A model generated the notes under the pieces. It was not told the DNA's origin, made no database searches, and worked only from the letters and a program-made list of their open reading frames with translations. Shown here one piece after another: positions 44,765-53,296 of a stretch of DNA of 58,355 nucleotides (the first letter of the stretch is position 1; every line of letters begins with the position of its first letter). The position numbers were made by a program, and so were the translations under genes. The DNA is from Chelativorans sp. (lineage in GTDB: Bacteria > Pseudomonadota > Alphaproteobacteria > Rhizobiales > Rhizobiaceae), in contig NZ_JAPSLH010000027.1 of NCBI RefSeq assembly GCF_031180965.1, forward strand, positions 1 through 58,355, in the 5' to 3' direction.

Positions 44765-46284
44765 CAGCTCCCCTGCTTTTCCATGGATTCAAGGGTGGCG
44801 GCGAGGCGCGCCTCCTCGCCGTAGTAGCGCGCCCTCTCCCAGAAGGCAGGCCGGCCAATGCCGGTTGAAACGTGCTTGCCCAGGATGCGCCCCGATGCGT
44901 CCTCCCCGCGAATGTCGAAGAGCACGAGGTCTTGCGTGATCACGACGTCGCCTTCCATCCCGATCACCTCGGTGATGTGGGTTATGCGGCGCGTGCCGTC
45001 GCGCAGGCGGGCGGCCTGGATGATCACATCCACCGAGCCGACGATGATTTCACGCACGGTCTTCTGCGGCAGGTTGAAGCCGCCCATGGCCATCATGGAT
45101 TCCATGCGGTTCAGGCACTCGCGCGGGCTGTTCGAGTGGATCGTACCCATGGAGCCGTCATGGCCCGTGTTCATGGCCTGCAGGAGGTCGAAGACCTCCG
45201 GCCCGCGCACCTCGCCGACGATGATGCGCTCGGGGCGCATGCGCAGGCAGTTGCGCACGAGGTCGCGCATGGTGACCTCACCCTCACCCTCCAGATTGGG
45301 CGGCCTGGTCTCCAGCCGCACCACATGCGGCTGCTGCAGCTGCAGCTCGGCCGAATCCTCGCAGGTGATGATGCGTTCGTCGCGGTCGATATAGTTGGTG
45401 AGGCAGTTGAGCAGCGTGGTCTTGCCGGAACCGGTGCCGCCGGAGATGACGACGTTGCAGCGCACCCGACTGATGATCTTCAGAACCTCCGCGCCTTCGG
45501 GCGAAATGGTCCCGTAACGGACAAGCTGGTCAAGCGTGAGCTTGTCTTTCCTGAACTTGCGGATGGTCAGCGACGGGCCATCGATGGCCAGCGGCGGTGC
45601 AATGACGTTGACGCGCGAGCCGTCCGGCAGGCGCGCGTCGCAGATCGGGCTCGATTCGTCCACCCGGCGGCCCACCTGGCTGACGATGCGCTGGCAGACA
45701 TTCAGAAGCTGCTGATTGTCGCGGAAGCGGATATTGGTCTGCTCGACCTTGCCGTTCACCTCGATATAGACGTTGCGCGCGCCGTTCACCATGATGTCGG
45801 CGATCTCGTCGCGTGCCAAAAGCGGCTCCAGCGGCCCGAAACCCAGCACATCGTTGCAGATGTCCTCGAGGAGCTCCTCCTGCTCGGCGATGGACATCAC
45901 CAGATTCTTGAGCGCGATGATGTCGTTGACGATGTCGCGGATTTCCTCGCGCGCGCTGTCGGCGTCGAGCTTGGCGAGCTGGGACAGGTCGATGGTGTCG
46001 ATCAGGGCCGAGAAGACCTGCGTCTTTGTATCGTAGTAGCTCTCTCCGCGCTCCCGCCCTGGTCGCGCTGGCGGCGTACTTGCCGGTACGGCCGCGTGCT
46101 TCGTGCGTTTGGCCTGCGCCTCGCCGGGAGATGGGGCAGGCATTGTCGTGAACGCGTCGGGGGCCCGGGGAGGGGTCCGCTCCGACACAGCCGTGTGCCC
46201 GCTCGACCCGGGGATTGCGATGGGCTGGGCGGAGCGCGTGTGATCGCCGCCCGTGGTCCCGCCTGACCCTCTCTTGCCGAACAT
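44764..46284 (-). CDS. cpaF: Tad/Flp pilus ATPase CpaF (TadA)
   Basis: The 506-residue secretion ATPase powers pilus assembly. An extended N-terminus of about 100 residues rich in Pro/Ala/Thr precedes the VirB11-like core. Walker [10 protein letters not shown] is at about 283-291, the Asp box is around [20 protein letters not shown], and Walker B plus His box follow in [20 protein letters not shown] and [20 protein letters not shown]. Length is typical of rhizobial CpaF. It lies between cpaE and tadB. Confidence 0.95.
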   Translation of the reverse strand: MFGKRGSGGTTGGDHTRSAQPIAIPGSSGHTAVSERTPPRAPDAFTTMPAPSPGEAQAKRTKHAAVPASTPPARPGRERGESYYDTKTQVFSALIDTIDLSQLAKLDADSAREEIRDIVNDIIALKNLVMSIAEQEELLEDICNDVLGFGPLEPLLARDEIADIMVNGARNVYIEVNGKVEQTNIRFRDNQQLLNVCQRIVSQVGRRVDESSPICDARLPDGSRVNVIAPPLAIDGPSLTIRKFRKDKLTLDQLVRYGTISPEGAEVLKIISRVRCNVVISGGTGSGKTTLLNCLTNYIDRDERIITCEDSAELQLQQPHVVRLETRPPNLEGEGEVTMRDLVRNCLRMRPERIIVGEVRGPEVFDLLQAMNTGHDGSMGTIHSNSPRECLNRMESMMAMGGFNLPQKTVREIIVGSVDVIIQAARLRDGTRRITHITEVIGMEGDVVITQDLVLFDIRGEDASGRILGKHVSTGIGRPAFWERARYYGEEARLAATLESMEKQGS

Positions 46285-46293
46285 GGGTGCCCG

Positions 46294-47562
46294 CTACTTC
46301 TTGCGCCGACTGAAGAGCGCCGAAAGTCCGGACCTCTTCTTCGGCTTGATCTCGCGCCGGCCGGTGAGCACGTGCGCCAGCTCGTTGAAGGTCTGAACGA
46401 TGGGATGATTGCGCTCCATCTCGCCCAGCATGCGGCCGTTGTTCGCCGCGTTCCCGAAAAGCTGCGGCTCAAACGGAATGATGGCGAGGGGCGTGACGCC
46501 CAGCGGCTCGGAAAAGTCCGCGGCGCTGATTTCCGGGCGCTTCGGCACATTGGCCTGGTTGATGATAAGCTTCGGCGCTTCGTCGTTGGGCCTCAGCTTT
46601 TTCAGCGTGTCGACCAGGTTCTTGGTATTGCGCAGGTTGGCAAGCTCGGGCGTGGCGGTGATGACCACTTCATCGGCCCGCGCGAGCGTGGTCCTGGTCC
46701 AGCTCGTCCATAGATGCGGAACATCGAGAACGACGAGCGGTGCGCTCCGTTGCGCGGTGTCGATAACCTGCGCGAAGGCCTCCGCTTCGAAATCATACAC
46801 CCGGTCCAGCGTGGAGGGGGCGGCAAGCAGGGACAGGCGCTCGGCGCATTGTGCGAGCAGACGATCGAGATAAACCTCGTCTATCCGCTCCGGCGAAAAC
46901 ACCGCTTCGGCAATGCCCTGGGCCGGGTCCTGGTCGAAATTGATGTTGGCCGTGCCGAAGGGGAGGTCGAGATCGGCGACCAGGACTTCGCTCTCAAACA
47001 GGCTCGACATGGCCCAGGCGAGATTGTGTGCGATCGTTGAGGAGCCGACGCCACCTTTGGCGCCGACAAAGGCGATGGAGCGGCCGAGCGGCGCAGCGTG
47101 GGGATCGACGAAGATGTTGGCGATGACGCTGACGATATCCGCCATCGAGATCGGCGCCACCACATATTCCGAAATGCCGGATCTGATCAGCTCGCGATAG
47201 AGCCATACATCATTATAGTGTCCGACGATGATCACCTTGCTGGTCGGATCGCAGACCTCTGCAAGCTCCTTGAGCGAGGCAATCAGTTGCTTGGGCTCGT
47301 CGCGCGATTCGATGATGACAAGATTGGGCGTCGCCGCGCTCTGGTAGAGCTCAATCGCCGTGGCGATGCCGCCCATATGCACTTTCAGATGCGCCTTCGC
47401 CATCCGCCGGTCCTGCGAGGCGCGCTCGATCGGATGCGCAACCGCCTCGGTTTCGCAGAAGGCCTGGATGGAAATGCGCGGCACTGGCCGCAATGCCTGG
47501 AGCGCCTTGTCCGGCTCGCCGCTCCAGTTCTCGTGGCTCGTGTCGAAAGCAACGCTGCTCAT
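46294..47562 (-). CDS. cpaE: Pilus assembly protein CpaE/TadZ (MinD-like)
   Basis: The 422-residue protein joins an N-terminal response-regulator-like receiver fold (about 55-165, LVIIESRDEP, GHYNDVWLYRELIRSGISEY) to a MinD/ParA-type ATPase with a deviant Walker A, GAKGGVGSST. TadZ localises the pilus machinery to a cell pole. The receiver-like fold lacks an obvious phospho-accepting site. It has a basic tail (KPKKRSGLSALFSRRKK). It lies between cpaD and cpaF with a GAGGCGTGACAG ribosome binding site. Confidence 0.93.
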   Translation of the reverse strand: MSSVAFDTSHENWSGEPDKALQALRPVPRISIQAFCETEAVAHPIERASQDRRMAKAHLKVHMGGIATAIELYQSAATPNLVIIESRDEPKQLIASLKELAEVCDPTSKVIIVGHYNDVWLYRELIRSGISEYVVAPISMADIVSVIANIFVDPHAAPLGRSIAFVGAKGGVGSSTIAHNLAWAMSSLFESEVLVADLDLPFGTANINFDQDPAQGIAEAVFSPERIDEVYLDRLLAQCAERLSLLAAPSTLDRVYDFEAEAFAQVIDTAQRSAPLVVLDVPHLWTSWTRTTLARADEVVITATPELANLRNTKNLVDTLKKLRPNDEAPKLIINQANVPKRPEISAADFSEPLGVTPLAIIPFEPQLFGNAANNGRMLGEMERNHPIVQTFNELAHVLTGRREIKPKKRSGLSALFSRRKK

Positions 47563-47591
47563 CTGTCACGCCTCTTGCCCACAGCCACCGG

Positions 47592-48272
47592 CTAGTAGTC
47601 CACTTCCGAGCGACGCCAGAACTCCTCGGCCACCTCGCCGGTCTTGTACCGGCCGATCGCCGTGTCGCGGTTTTCCGCATCGATCGGCGTCGTCTTGCGC
47701 GGCCCGAGCAAATCCATCGGGTTTGCGATCTGGGCCGCGAGATTGTTCTGATAGGAGCAGCCGAAATTGGCGTAGTGCTTGTTGTCCGGATTGACGAGGA
47801 TATCCGCCGGCCACCGGCCGCACGGCCCGGTTGACGCCTTGATGGTTGAATAGGAGATGCGGATCGGCGCCGTCTGCTCGCCGGGCGCCTGATAGGACAG
47901 GATCTGCAGATGGCCCCGCGGCAGGCCGCGGCGGTGAAGGAACGCGGCCATGTCCTGGGCAACGCGGCTTGCCGAGGGAGCATTTGCCGATCCGGAGGGC
48001 ACCAGGATGGTGACCACTGACTCGCCGCTGTCGCCGTAGTTTTCGAGAAAACCGTCTATCGAGGCTTTCTGCTGCGGCGTCATGCGGTAGGCGAGCAGGC
48101 CGATCGGAAGATCGAGCACCTGCTCCTTTTCCGTCAGCACGATGGGATGGTTCGTGCGGTAGTCGTCCGGTACGGCGCCCACCGTGATGGAGTCCCGCTT
48201 TGCGCAGCCCGCCGCAAGGCCGGCTAGAGCAAGCATCAGGATGGCTGCGCCGCCGCCCCGGACAACAGACAT
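47592..48272 (-). CDS. cpaD: Pilus assembly lipoprotein CpaD
   Basis: The 226-residue lipoprotein has a signal ending in LAGLAAGC (lipobox cysteine), then DDYRTNHPIVLTEKEQVLDL, and a C-terminal CGRWPADILVNPDNKHYANF with GCSYQNNLAAQIANPMDLL, the family hallmark. It helps build the outer-membrane part of the Tad pore with CpaC. ATG 48272 is preferred because GGGGG precedes it; ATG 48287, which overlaps the cpaC stop, is an alternative. Confidence 0.92.
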   Translation of the reverse strand: MSVVRGGGAAILMLALAGLAAGCAKRDSITVGAVPDDYRTNHPIVLTEKEQVLDLPIGLLAYRMTPQQKASIDGFLENYGDSGESVVTILVPSGSANAPSASRVAQDMAAFLHRRGLPRGHLQILSYQAPGEQTAPIRISYSTIKASTGPCGRWPADILVNPDNKHYANFGCSYQNNLAAQIANPMDLLGPRKTTPIDAENRDTAIGRYKTGEVAEEFWRRSEVDY

Positions 48273-48283
48273 GACGGCCCCCT

Positions 48284-49801
48284 TCATTTGTAGATGTACC
48301 CCACGACACCGTGATAGCGGCCGTTCGGCAGGTTCGTTTTCATGGTTCCGTAGACGCGGTTCACTCGCCCCAGAAACATCCCGGCGCCGTCGCTCGCAGC
48401 GTTGAAATTATCATCGGGCTTGGCCAGTTCGGTGCGGGCAACCGGCCGGGCGAGATAGGGCGTGATGATGATCACGAGCTCGGTCTCATTGCGCACGAAG
48501 TCGCGGCTGCGGAAAAGCGTGCCGAGGACCGGCACCTTGGACAGTCCGGGCAGTCCGTTTACCGCCTGGCGTATGTCGTCCTGCACCAGTCCGGCGATCA
48601 TCATCGAGCCGCCCGACGGCAGCTCCACCGTGGTGTCGGCGAGGCGCTTGCGGATCGAGATGATGTTGGTGTCGCCGAGATCGACCGAACCCTGCATGGT
48701 CGGCTCGGAGACCTGCGTGCGCACTTTCAGGCTGATCCGGCCGGCTGACAACACCGTCGGCTGGAATTCCAAGCCGATGCCGTATTCGACCTTCTCGATC
48801 TCGTAAATACGATCGCCGTCCTTGTTCTCCTCCGACTTTGCGGAGGTGACGCCGGTCACGAGGTTGAACTCGCCGCCGACGCGGAACGTGGCCTTCTCGC
48901 CGGAGATCGCCGTCAGGACGGGTTCAGCGAGCGTCTTCATCACGCCGGCCTGTTCCATGGCATTGAGATTCGCGCTGATCAGGGATCCGGCGAGGCCGCC
49001 GCCGAAGCCGGTCAGTTGCTTACCGAGGCCCGGCGGGTTGAAAGACTCCACGCCCCATTTTATGCCGTCGACATTGCCCGAGCCGATCATGTTGATGCCG
49101 AGCTGCTTCATGACCGAGCGGCTCACCTCGGCCACCGTGACCTTCAGGGTCACCTGGTCCTCGCCGACGATCTGCAGCATGTTGACGATCTGGCTTTGGC
49201 GGCGCTGGGAATCGGGGTTGTCGATCCATACGCCGCCGCCATCGGTGGGGGCGGCCGCCGTCTGGGAGTATTGCCCGGTCGTCGCCTCGCCTCCGGTGAC
49301 GAAGATGGTGGCCAGCTGCGCGGCCCGCGATGCGTCGATGGGCGTTTCCACCGTGCCGGTGAGCACGACATTGTCGTTGATGAGCTCGACCCGGATATCC
49401 GAATTGGGGATGAAGCGCTTCAGATGTTCCTCGAGCCCGGCGACGTCCCGTTCCACCGCCACGTCCAGGCTGGCGACCTGCTCGCCATCGGGACCGAACA
49501 CGAAGATATTGGTCTCGCCGACCTGCTTGCCGAAAAGATAGATGCGGCGCGCGGTCCGCGTGACCGCGTCGGCCACCGCAGGGTTGGCAACGAGGATATC
49601 GTAAGCCTCGCGCGGCAAATCGATGACGAGCGATTTGTTGAGGCCGAGCTTAAGCCGCTGCGATCCCACGCCCGAGGCGCTGACGACGTCGTTGGCTCGC
49701 GCTGGGGATGGCAGGCCTGGCAGACCCGCCGCGAAAAACAGGCAGATCGCCGCCAGCAGCAGCGGCCTGCATCTTCTTGCGCCCGATCCGAGCATCCTCA
49801 T
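48284..49801 (-). CDS. cpaC: Pilus outer-membrane secretin CpaC (RcpA)
   Basis: The 505-residue secretin has a signal peptide, a BON/N-terminal domain (LNKSLVIDLPREAYDILVAN, VGETNIFVFGPDGEQVASLD), a second BON-like region, and the secretin core with EPVLTAISGEKATFRVGGEF, VEYGIGLEFQPTVLSAGRIS and GLPGLSKVPVLGTLFRSRDF before the final beta lip ELVIIITPYLARPV. It is the gated pore for the pilus. It lies 13 bases after cpaB, with GGAGGAAGGG upstream; the second ATG two codons on is also possible. Confidence 0.95.
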   Translation of the reverse strand: MRMLGSGARRCRPLLLAAICLFFAAGLPGLPSPARANDVVSASGVGSQRLKLGLNKSLVIDLPREAYDILVANPAVADAVTRTARRIYLFGKQVGETNIFVFGPDGEQVASLDVAVERDVAGLEEHLKRFIPNSDIRVELINDNVVLTGTVETPIDASRAAQLATIFVTGGEATTGQYSQTAAAPTDGGGVWIDNPDSQRRQSQIVNMLQIVGEDQVTLKVTVAEVSRSVMKQLGINMIGSGNVDGIKWGVESFNPPGLGKQLTGFGGGLAGSLISANLNAMEQAGVMKTLAEPVLTAISGEKATFRVGGEFNLVTGVTSAKSEENKDGDRIYEIEKVEYGIGLEFQPTVLSAGRISLKVRTQVSEPTMQGSVDLGDTNIISIRKRLADTTVELPSGGSMMIAGLVQDDIRQAVNGLPGLSKVPVLGTLFRSRDFVRNETELVIIITPYLARPVARTELAKPDDNFNAASDGAGMFLGRVNRVYGTMKTNLPNGRYHGVVGYIYK

Positions 49802-49814
49802 CCCTTCCTCCGGC

Positions 49815-50630
49815 TCATCGACGCGTGCCGACGACGCTGACTTCGCCTGATTTGATGAGGCGCACGCTGTTGCCGCGCCCCTTGCCGGTCACGAGGTAGA
49901 GGCCGGGATCGGCCGGCGCCTGGCTCGTATCCGCGATCGAGCGAAGCGACAGTGTCAGCCGGTCCGCCATCTGCTGGGCCACCGTGATCACTTCGGCTTG
50001 CTCCGGCGTAAGCTCAAGCGTTGCGGTTTCGCCCAGCTTCACGCGGCGGCCTTCCTCGTCCTCGTGGATGGTCTGGTCGATGGCCAATACCCGGATGTTC
50101 TCCAGGATGGTCTCGGTGACGAAGCCGTTGGTGGCGGCCGCGTCATCGGACCGGCGCGTCATCACCACATCCACATAATCGTTGGGGAGGATGAAGCCGC
50201 CGGCCGAGGTGTCGGCGGCGATCTGCGTGGCGACGGCCCGCTTCCCCGGCGGCAGGATTGCCGACATGAAGCTCTGGCCCGCGCCTTGGACGAGCTTGGC
50301 GCGGCGCAGCGGCTCGCCGGCATAGAGGGTAACGCGGGCGACCGCGTTCTGCAGTTCCTCAACCGCCTTGGGTTCGCGATCTCTTGTGATGAAGGTGTCG
50401 TTGATCGAGTCCGCCGGCCAGGCCTGCCAGCGCACGGCGCTGCCAAGCGTCTCGCCCATTGGCACGTCCTCGGCGATCACGAGGACCTCGCTTGTCTTGA
50501 TCGCCGGTTCGGAAGGCCCGGGCTGCACCACCACGACTTCTTGCGAGGCAGCGAGATTCTTGGCGAGATAGCCCGCGCCGACCGCCGCAGCGACTGCGAC
50601 GCCCAGTATCATGATGCGGGACTTGTTCAT
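49815..50630 (-). CDS. cpaB: Pilus assembly protein CpaB (RcpC/SAF domain)
   Basis: The 271-residue protein has an N-terminal membrane anchor (MILGVAVAAAVGAGYLAKNL) and an SAF-type domain (TSEVLVIAEDVPMGETLGSA, RVTLYAGEPLRRAKLV), followed by PGKRAVATQIAADTSAGGFI and LPNDYVDVVMTRR, typical of RcpC/CpaB. It is a periplasmic component linked to the secretin. It is the first gene of the operon in this window: upstream is a 163-base gap and a divergent gene. The pilin, cpaA prepilin peptidase and tadE/F/G are not here. Confidence 0.93.
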   Translation of the reverse strand: MNKSRIMILGVAVAAAVGAGYLAKNLAASQEVVVVQPGPSEPAIKTSEVLVIAEDVPMGETLGSAVRWQAWPADSINDTFITRDREPKAVEELQNAVARVTLYAGEPLRRAKLVQGAGQSFMSAILPPGKRAVATQIAADTSAGGFILPNDYVDVVMTRRSDDAAATNGFVTETILENIRVLAIDQTIHEDEEGRRVKLGETATLELTPEQAEVITVAQQMADRLTLSLRSIADTSQAPADPGLYLVTGKGRGNSVRLIKSGEVSVVGTRR

Positions 50631-50793
50631 TCCACTGCCCCTCGACGCAACCTACCCCGGGGCAGACCTGATCACGCAAAGGTCAAATTATGGTTAACAC
50701 TTCGGTTACAAGCATGATTAACTGATCCTTGCCTGCGCTGCGGACGTCGCAGTCCGGCGCTCCGAGGATCGACGCGCGGAACGGGGAGACTTC

Positions 50794-51894
50794 GTGAAAA
50801 TCACTGCCATTCATGTCTACCAGGTGGATCTCCCGCTGAAGGAAGGCCGCTACGCCTGGTCAAACGGCAATTTCGTCGAGGTCTTCGATTCGACCGTGGT
50901 GGCGATAGAGACGGATGCGGGGCTCGCCGGCTACGCCGAATGCTGCCCCCTGGGCTCCGCCTACTTGCCGGCCTATGCCCGCGGCGTTAGGGCCGGACTT
51001 GAGGAAATCGCCCCGAAACTCATCGGACTGGACCCCACCGACATCGTTGCCGTCAACCAGGCGATGGATGCGGCGCTCAACGGCCATCCTTACGTAAAGT
51101 CGCCCATCGACATCGCCTGCTGGGATCTGCTCGGCAAGGTGGCCAAGCTGCCGCTGGTCAAACTGCTCGGCGGTGCAGCTCAGCCCGATGTGAAGCTCTA
51201 TCGCGCCATTTCGCAGGAAGAGCCGCAGACGATGGCCAGGAAGATCGCCGGCTACAAAGCCGAAGGCTATACGAAGTTCCAGCTCAAGGTCGGCGGTGAT
51301 CCTCGTGAAGACATTGCGCGCATCCATGCCTGCCGAAAGATCCTGCACGAAGGCGATATCCTGGTGGCCGATGCGAATACGGGCTGGACGCGGCACGAGG
51401 CGGCGCGCGTGATAGCGGCGGTGGCCGACCTCGATCTTTACATCGAGCAGCCCTGCCTCACATATGAGGAGTGCCTCTCCATCCGCCGGCGCACGGGCAA
51501 GCCCTTCGTGCTCGACGAGAACATCACCGGGCTTGAAACCCTGGTGCGTGCGATCGCCGACGATGCGATGGACATCGTCAACCTGAAGATTTCGAAAGTG
51601 GGTGGGTTCTCCAAGGCGCGGGCGATGCGCGATCTCTGCGTCGCCCACGGCATTTCGATGACGATCGAGGACACCTGGGGCGGCGACATCGTCACGGCTG
51701 CGATTGCTCATCTCGCGCAATCCACTCCGGCGGAGTTCGTCTTCTCCGCCACGGACTTCAACTCCTACGTGAGCAAGACGATTGCGCACAATGCCCCCAG
51801 GCGCGTTGGCGGTGCCATGAAGACACCGGAGGGGCATGGGCTCGGAATCGAGCCCGATTTTGCCGTTCTTGGATCTCCAGTCCTGTCTTTCTGA
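50794..51894 (+). CDS. Enolase-superfamily enzyme, mandelate racemase/MLE subgroup (hydroxyproline dehydratase-like)
   Basis: The 366-residue TIM-barrel enzyme resembles the branch that holds cis-3-hydroxy-L-proline dehydratase and proline-betaine epimerases. It has [20 protein letters not shown], the barrel base motif KFQLKVGGD, metal ligands in [15 protein letters not shown] and VLDENIT, and the second catalytic lysine in LKISKVGG. The first residue of the usual KxK triad is Gln here (QLK). The substrate is unproven. It starts with GTG preceded by CGGGGAGACTTC. It is divergent from cpaB and stands alone without transport or hydroxyproline genes. Confidence 0.8.
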   Translation: MKITAIHVYQVDLPLKEGRYAWSNGNFVEVFDSTVVAIETDAGLAGYAECCPLGSAYLPAYARGVRAGLEEIAPKLIGLDPTDIVAVNQAMDAALNGHPYVKSPIDIACWDLLGKVAKLPLVKLLGGAAQPDVKLYRAISQEEPQTMARKIAGYKAEGYTKFQLKVGGDPREDIARIHACRKILHEGDILVADANTGWTRHEAARVIAAVADLDLYIEQPCLTYEECLSIRRRTGKPFVLDENITGLETLVRAIADDAMDIVNLKISKVGGFSKARAMRDLCVAHGISMTIEDTWGGDIVTAAIAHLAQSTPAEFVFSATDFNSYVSKTIAHNAPRRVGGAMKTPEGHGLGIEPDFAVLGSPVLSF

Positions 51895-52006
51895 AGGAGC
51901 GGACCCGGCGGACCATAAACTTTTACGAAAACTTCACTCTATTTATATCTGATCAAAGCACTTCTCGGCTGTTCCGGAACGTTTTTTGTCCGGCTTTGTT
52001 ACGCCC

Positions 52007-52252
52007 ATGAGCCAGAGCGCCATGAAACTTGCGAGAGAGAAAATGCTGCGAAGGGACGAAAAGGCAGATGGTGCGTCCGAGACGGCGCGTCTCATCAGCC
52101 GGCAGATTCGTCACGCGGAAAATGCGCGATTTCTGCGCCGACTGCCGGGCTTCGAGCTTCAGCGGGAGCTGCCCGGGTCGCTGCTCGATCTCCTCTGCAA
52201 GTTGCAGGAGGCGGAGAGCGCCTCCGCGCAGCGCCGGCACGGCACCCGCTGA
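52007..52252 (+). CDS. Small hypothetical protein
   Basis: The frame gives 81 residues, MSQSAMKLAREKMLRRDEKA onwards, rich in Arg, Glu, Leu and Ala and predicted largely helical, with no cysteine or membrane segment. I do not recognise a family. Support is modest: one clear ATG at 52007 but no strong ribosome binding site; a TTG at 51986 would add seven residues. An AT-rich stretch upstream (51916-51960) could hold a promoter, and a stem-loop follows. The overlapping frames in this region look worse. Confidence 0.4.
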   Translation: MSQSAMKLAREKMLRRDEKADGASETARLISRQIRHAENARFLRRLPGFELQRELPGSLLDLLCKLQEAESASAQRRHGTR

Positions 52253-52270
52253 ACCAAGGAGTGCAAATGC

Positions 52271-52304
52271 AAGAGCCGGGCAGGCGCTAGCCTGTCCGGC
52301 TCTT
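52271..52304. terminator. Long stem-loop between the small ORF and rpsU
   Basis: AAGAGCCGGGCAGGC, loop GCTA, GCCTGTCCGGCTCTT forms a 15-base stem with one G-T pair. It sits between two converging gene ends (52252 and 52337) and could stop transcription in both directions. The T run after it is weak on either side. Confidence 0.6.
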
Positions 52305-52336
52305 CATCTTTGAGCGGGCATGAAGTCGTCCGCAGC

Positions 52337-52567
52337 TTACGCAGCGCGCTTCTTGCTGGCCGGCAACAGACCTTCGCGCTGTGCCTGCTTGCGCGCCAGT
52401 TTGCGGGCGCGGCGGATGGCCTCGGCCTTCTCGCGCGTGCGGCGCTCGGAGGGCTTCTCATAGGCGCGGCGCGCCTTCATCTCGCGGAACACGCCCTCGC
52501 GCTGAAGTTTCTTCTTCAGTACCCGGAGGGCCTGATCGACATTGTTGTCACGAACGACGACCTGCAA
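52337..52567 (-). CDS. rpsU: 30S ribosomal protein S21
   Basis: The 76-residue basic protein is S21: [20 protein letters not shown] then [20 protein letters not shown] and an Arg/Lys-rich tail. It is the expected length for alphaproteobacteria. The start codon is TTG (minus strand 52567-52565), preceded by GAGGA six bases upstream. No in-frame ATG exists nearby that keeps the conserved N-terminus. A leader of more than 80 bases with strong hairpins lies upstream. Confidence 0.95.
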   Translation of the reverse strand: MQVVVRDNNVDQALRVLKKKLQREGVFREMKARRAYEKPSERRTREKAEAIRRARKLARKQAQREGLLPASKKRAA

Positions 52568-52601
52568 TGTATTTCCTCATTCCGTTTGTGTTTCTGCAAA
52601 T

Positions 52602-52644
52602 GCCGCCGGCGCCTTTCGGCGCTGAGGCGGCTTACAAAGCCGCC
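52602..52644 (-). promoter_or_regulatory. Structured 5' leader of rpsU with alternative stem-loops
   Basis: On the minus strand (RNA sense) a stem GGCGGCU-UUGUA-AGCCGCC (52644 to 52626) is followed by GCGCC-GAAA-GGCGC (52622 to 52609, a GNRA tetraloop), then GGCGGC at 52607-52602. The GCCGCC arm of the first stem can instead pair with this last GGCGGC, enclosing the GAAA hairpin. The two structures exclude one another, as in leader-controlled genes. The leader ends about 30 bases ahead of the TTG start. No match to a named RNA family is claimed. Confidence 0.5.
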
Positions 52645-52662
52645 GGCTGGGACGACTCGGAG

Positions 52663-52691
52663 AGGCGCGAGCTATAGCAGCAATCGCGCCT
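52663..52691. repeat. Inverted repeat over the likely rpsU promoter
   Basis: AGGCGCGA and TCGCGCCT are perfect 8-base inverted arms around GCTATAGC. The enclosed TATAGC on the minus strand may be the -10 element of rpsU. The same GAGCTATAGC decamer (52669-52678) recurs at 57506-57515 upstream of cysG. Confidence 0.4.
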
Positions 52692-52761
52692 GCTGCATCA
52701 TGAAAAAGAAATATAATGCAGGCCGGCTCCGCTTCCAGGGGGTAGGGCGGAAAGCGGCACG

Positions 52762-53295
52762 CTACTGAGCGGCGCGGCGCCAGGAATATCTGCCCGTTCC
52801 GGCGGGCGCGGCAGCGCTGGGCTGGTAGTGAAGCGGGATGCCACCGCGGCGTCCTTCCTCGAGGCGCTTCAAGGTCGGTTCGTTCCTCACTTCGAAACTC
52901 GAGAACCCGCAGCGCAGCATGTGCGGTATCTGGTCGATCAGCACCTCGCCCGTGGCCCGGATGTCGCCCTGGTAGCCGTAGCGCGAGCGCAACAGCTCGG
53001 CTTTCGAATAGCTGCGCCCGTCATTGAACTTTGGATAGGCGAGCGCAACGAGCGGCAAACGATCGAGGAAGGGCACGAGCGGCTCGATCGCCTCGCCCGG
53101 CAGCACCTCGACGCCTAGCCGGCCAAGCGGACCGTCGCGCAGCGTCGGATCGAGCGCGAGGAAGGCCGCGAGCGGCAGGATGAGATTGCCATTCCCGCGC
53201 AGCGCCTCGGCCCCGTCTGTTCGCTCCCACAGGTCCTCGCGGAAGCCTTCCGCGGTCCAAAGCCGCGGTGCGGTCTGGGGTTCGCCCGTATCCAT
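52762..53295 (-). CDS. DUF934 protein of the sulfate-reduction operon
   Basis: The 177-residue DUF934 protein is found beside cysH/cysI in most rhizobia. It has NLILPLAAFLALDPTLRDGP, ALAYPKFNDGRSYSKAELLR and RYGYQGDIRATGEVLIDQIP then HMLRCGFSSFEV. Its biochemical role is not known; location points to oxidised-sulfur reduction. It starts one base after the cysH stop and ends the operon. Confidence 0.9.
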   Translation of the reverse strand: MDTGEPQTAPRLWTAEGFREDLWERTDGAEALRGNGNLILPLAAFLALDPTLRDGPLGRLGVEVLPGEAIEPLVPFLDRLPLVALAYPKFNDGRSYSKAELLRSRYGYQGDIRATGEVLIDQIPHMLRCGFSSFEVRNEPTLKRLEEGRRGGIPLHYQPSAAAPAGTGRYSWRRAAQ

Positions 53296-53296
53296 C

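Noticed and set aside
51971-51980. GTTCCGGAAC palindrome considered as a LexA box
   Set aside because: Alphaproteobacterial SOS boxes are GTTC-N7-GTTC; this one has no second GTTC at that spacing.
52697-52768. 22-codon frame MKKKYNAGRLRFQGVGRKAA in the rpsU upstream region
   Set aside because: No ribosome binding site and it lies over the likely rpsU promoter; no family likeness.
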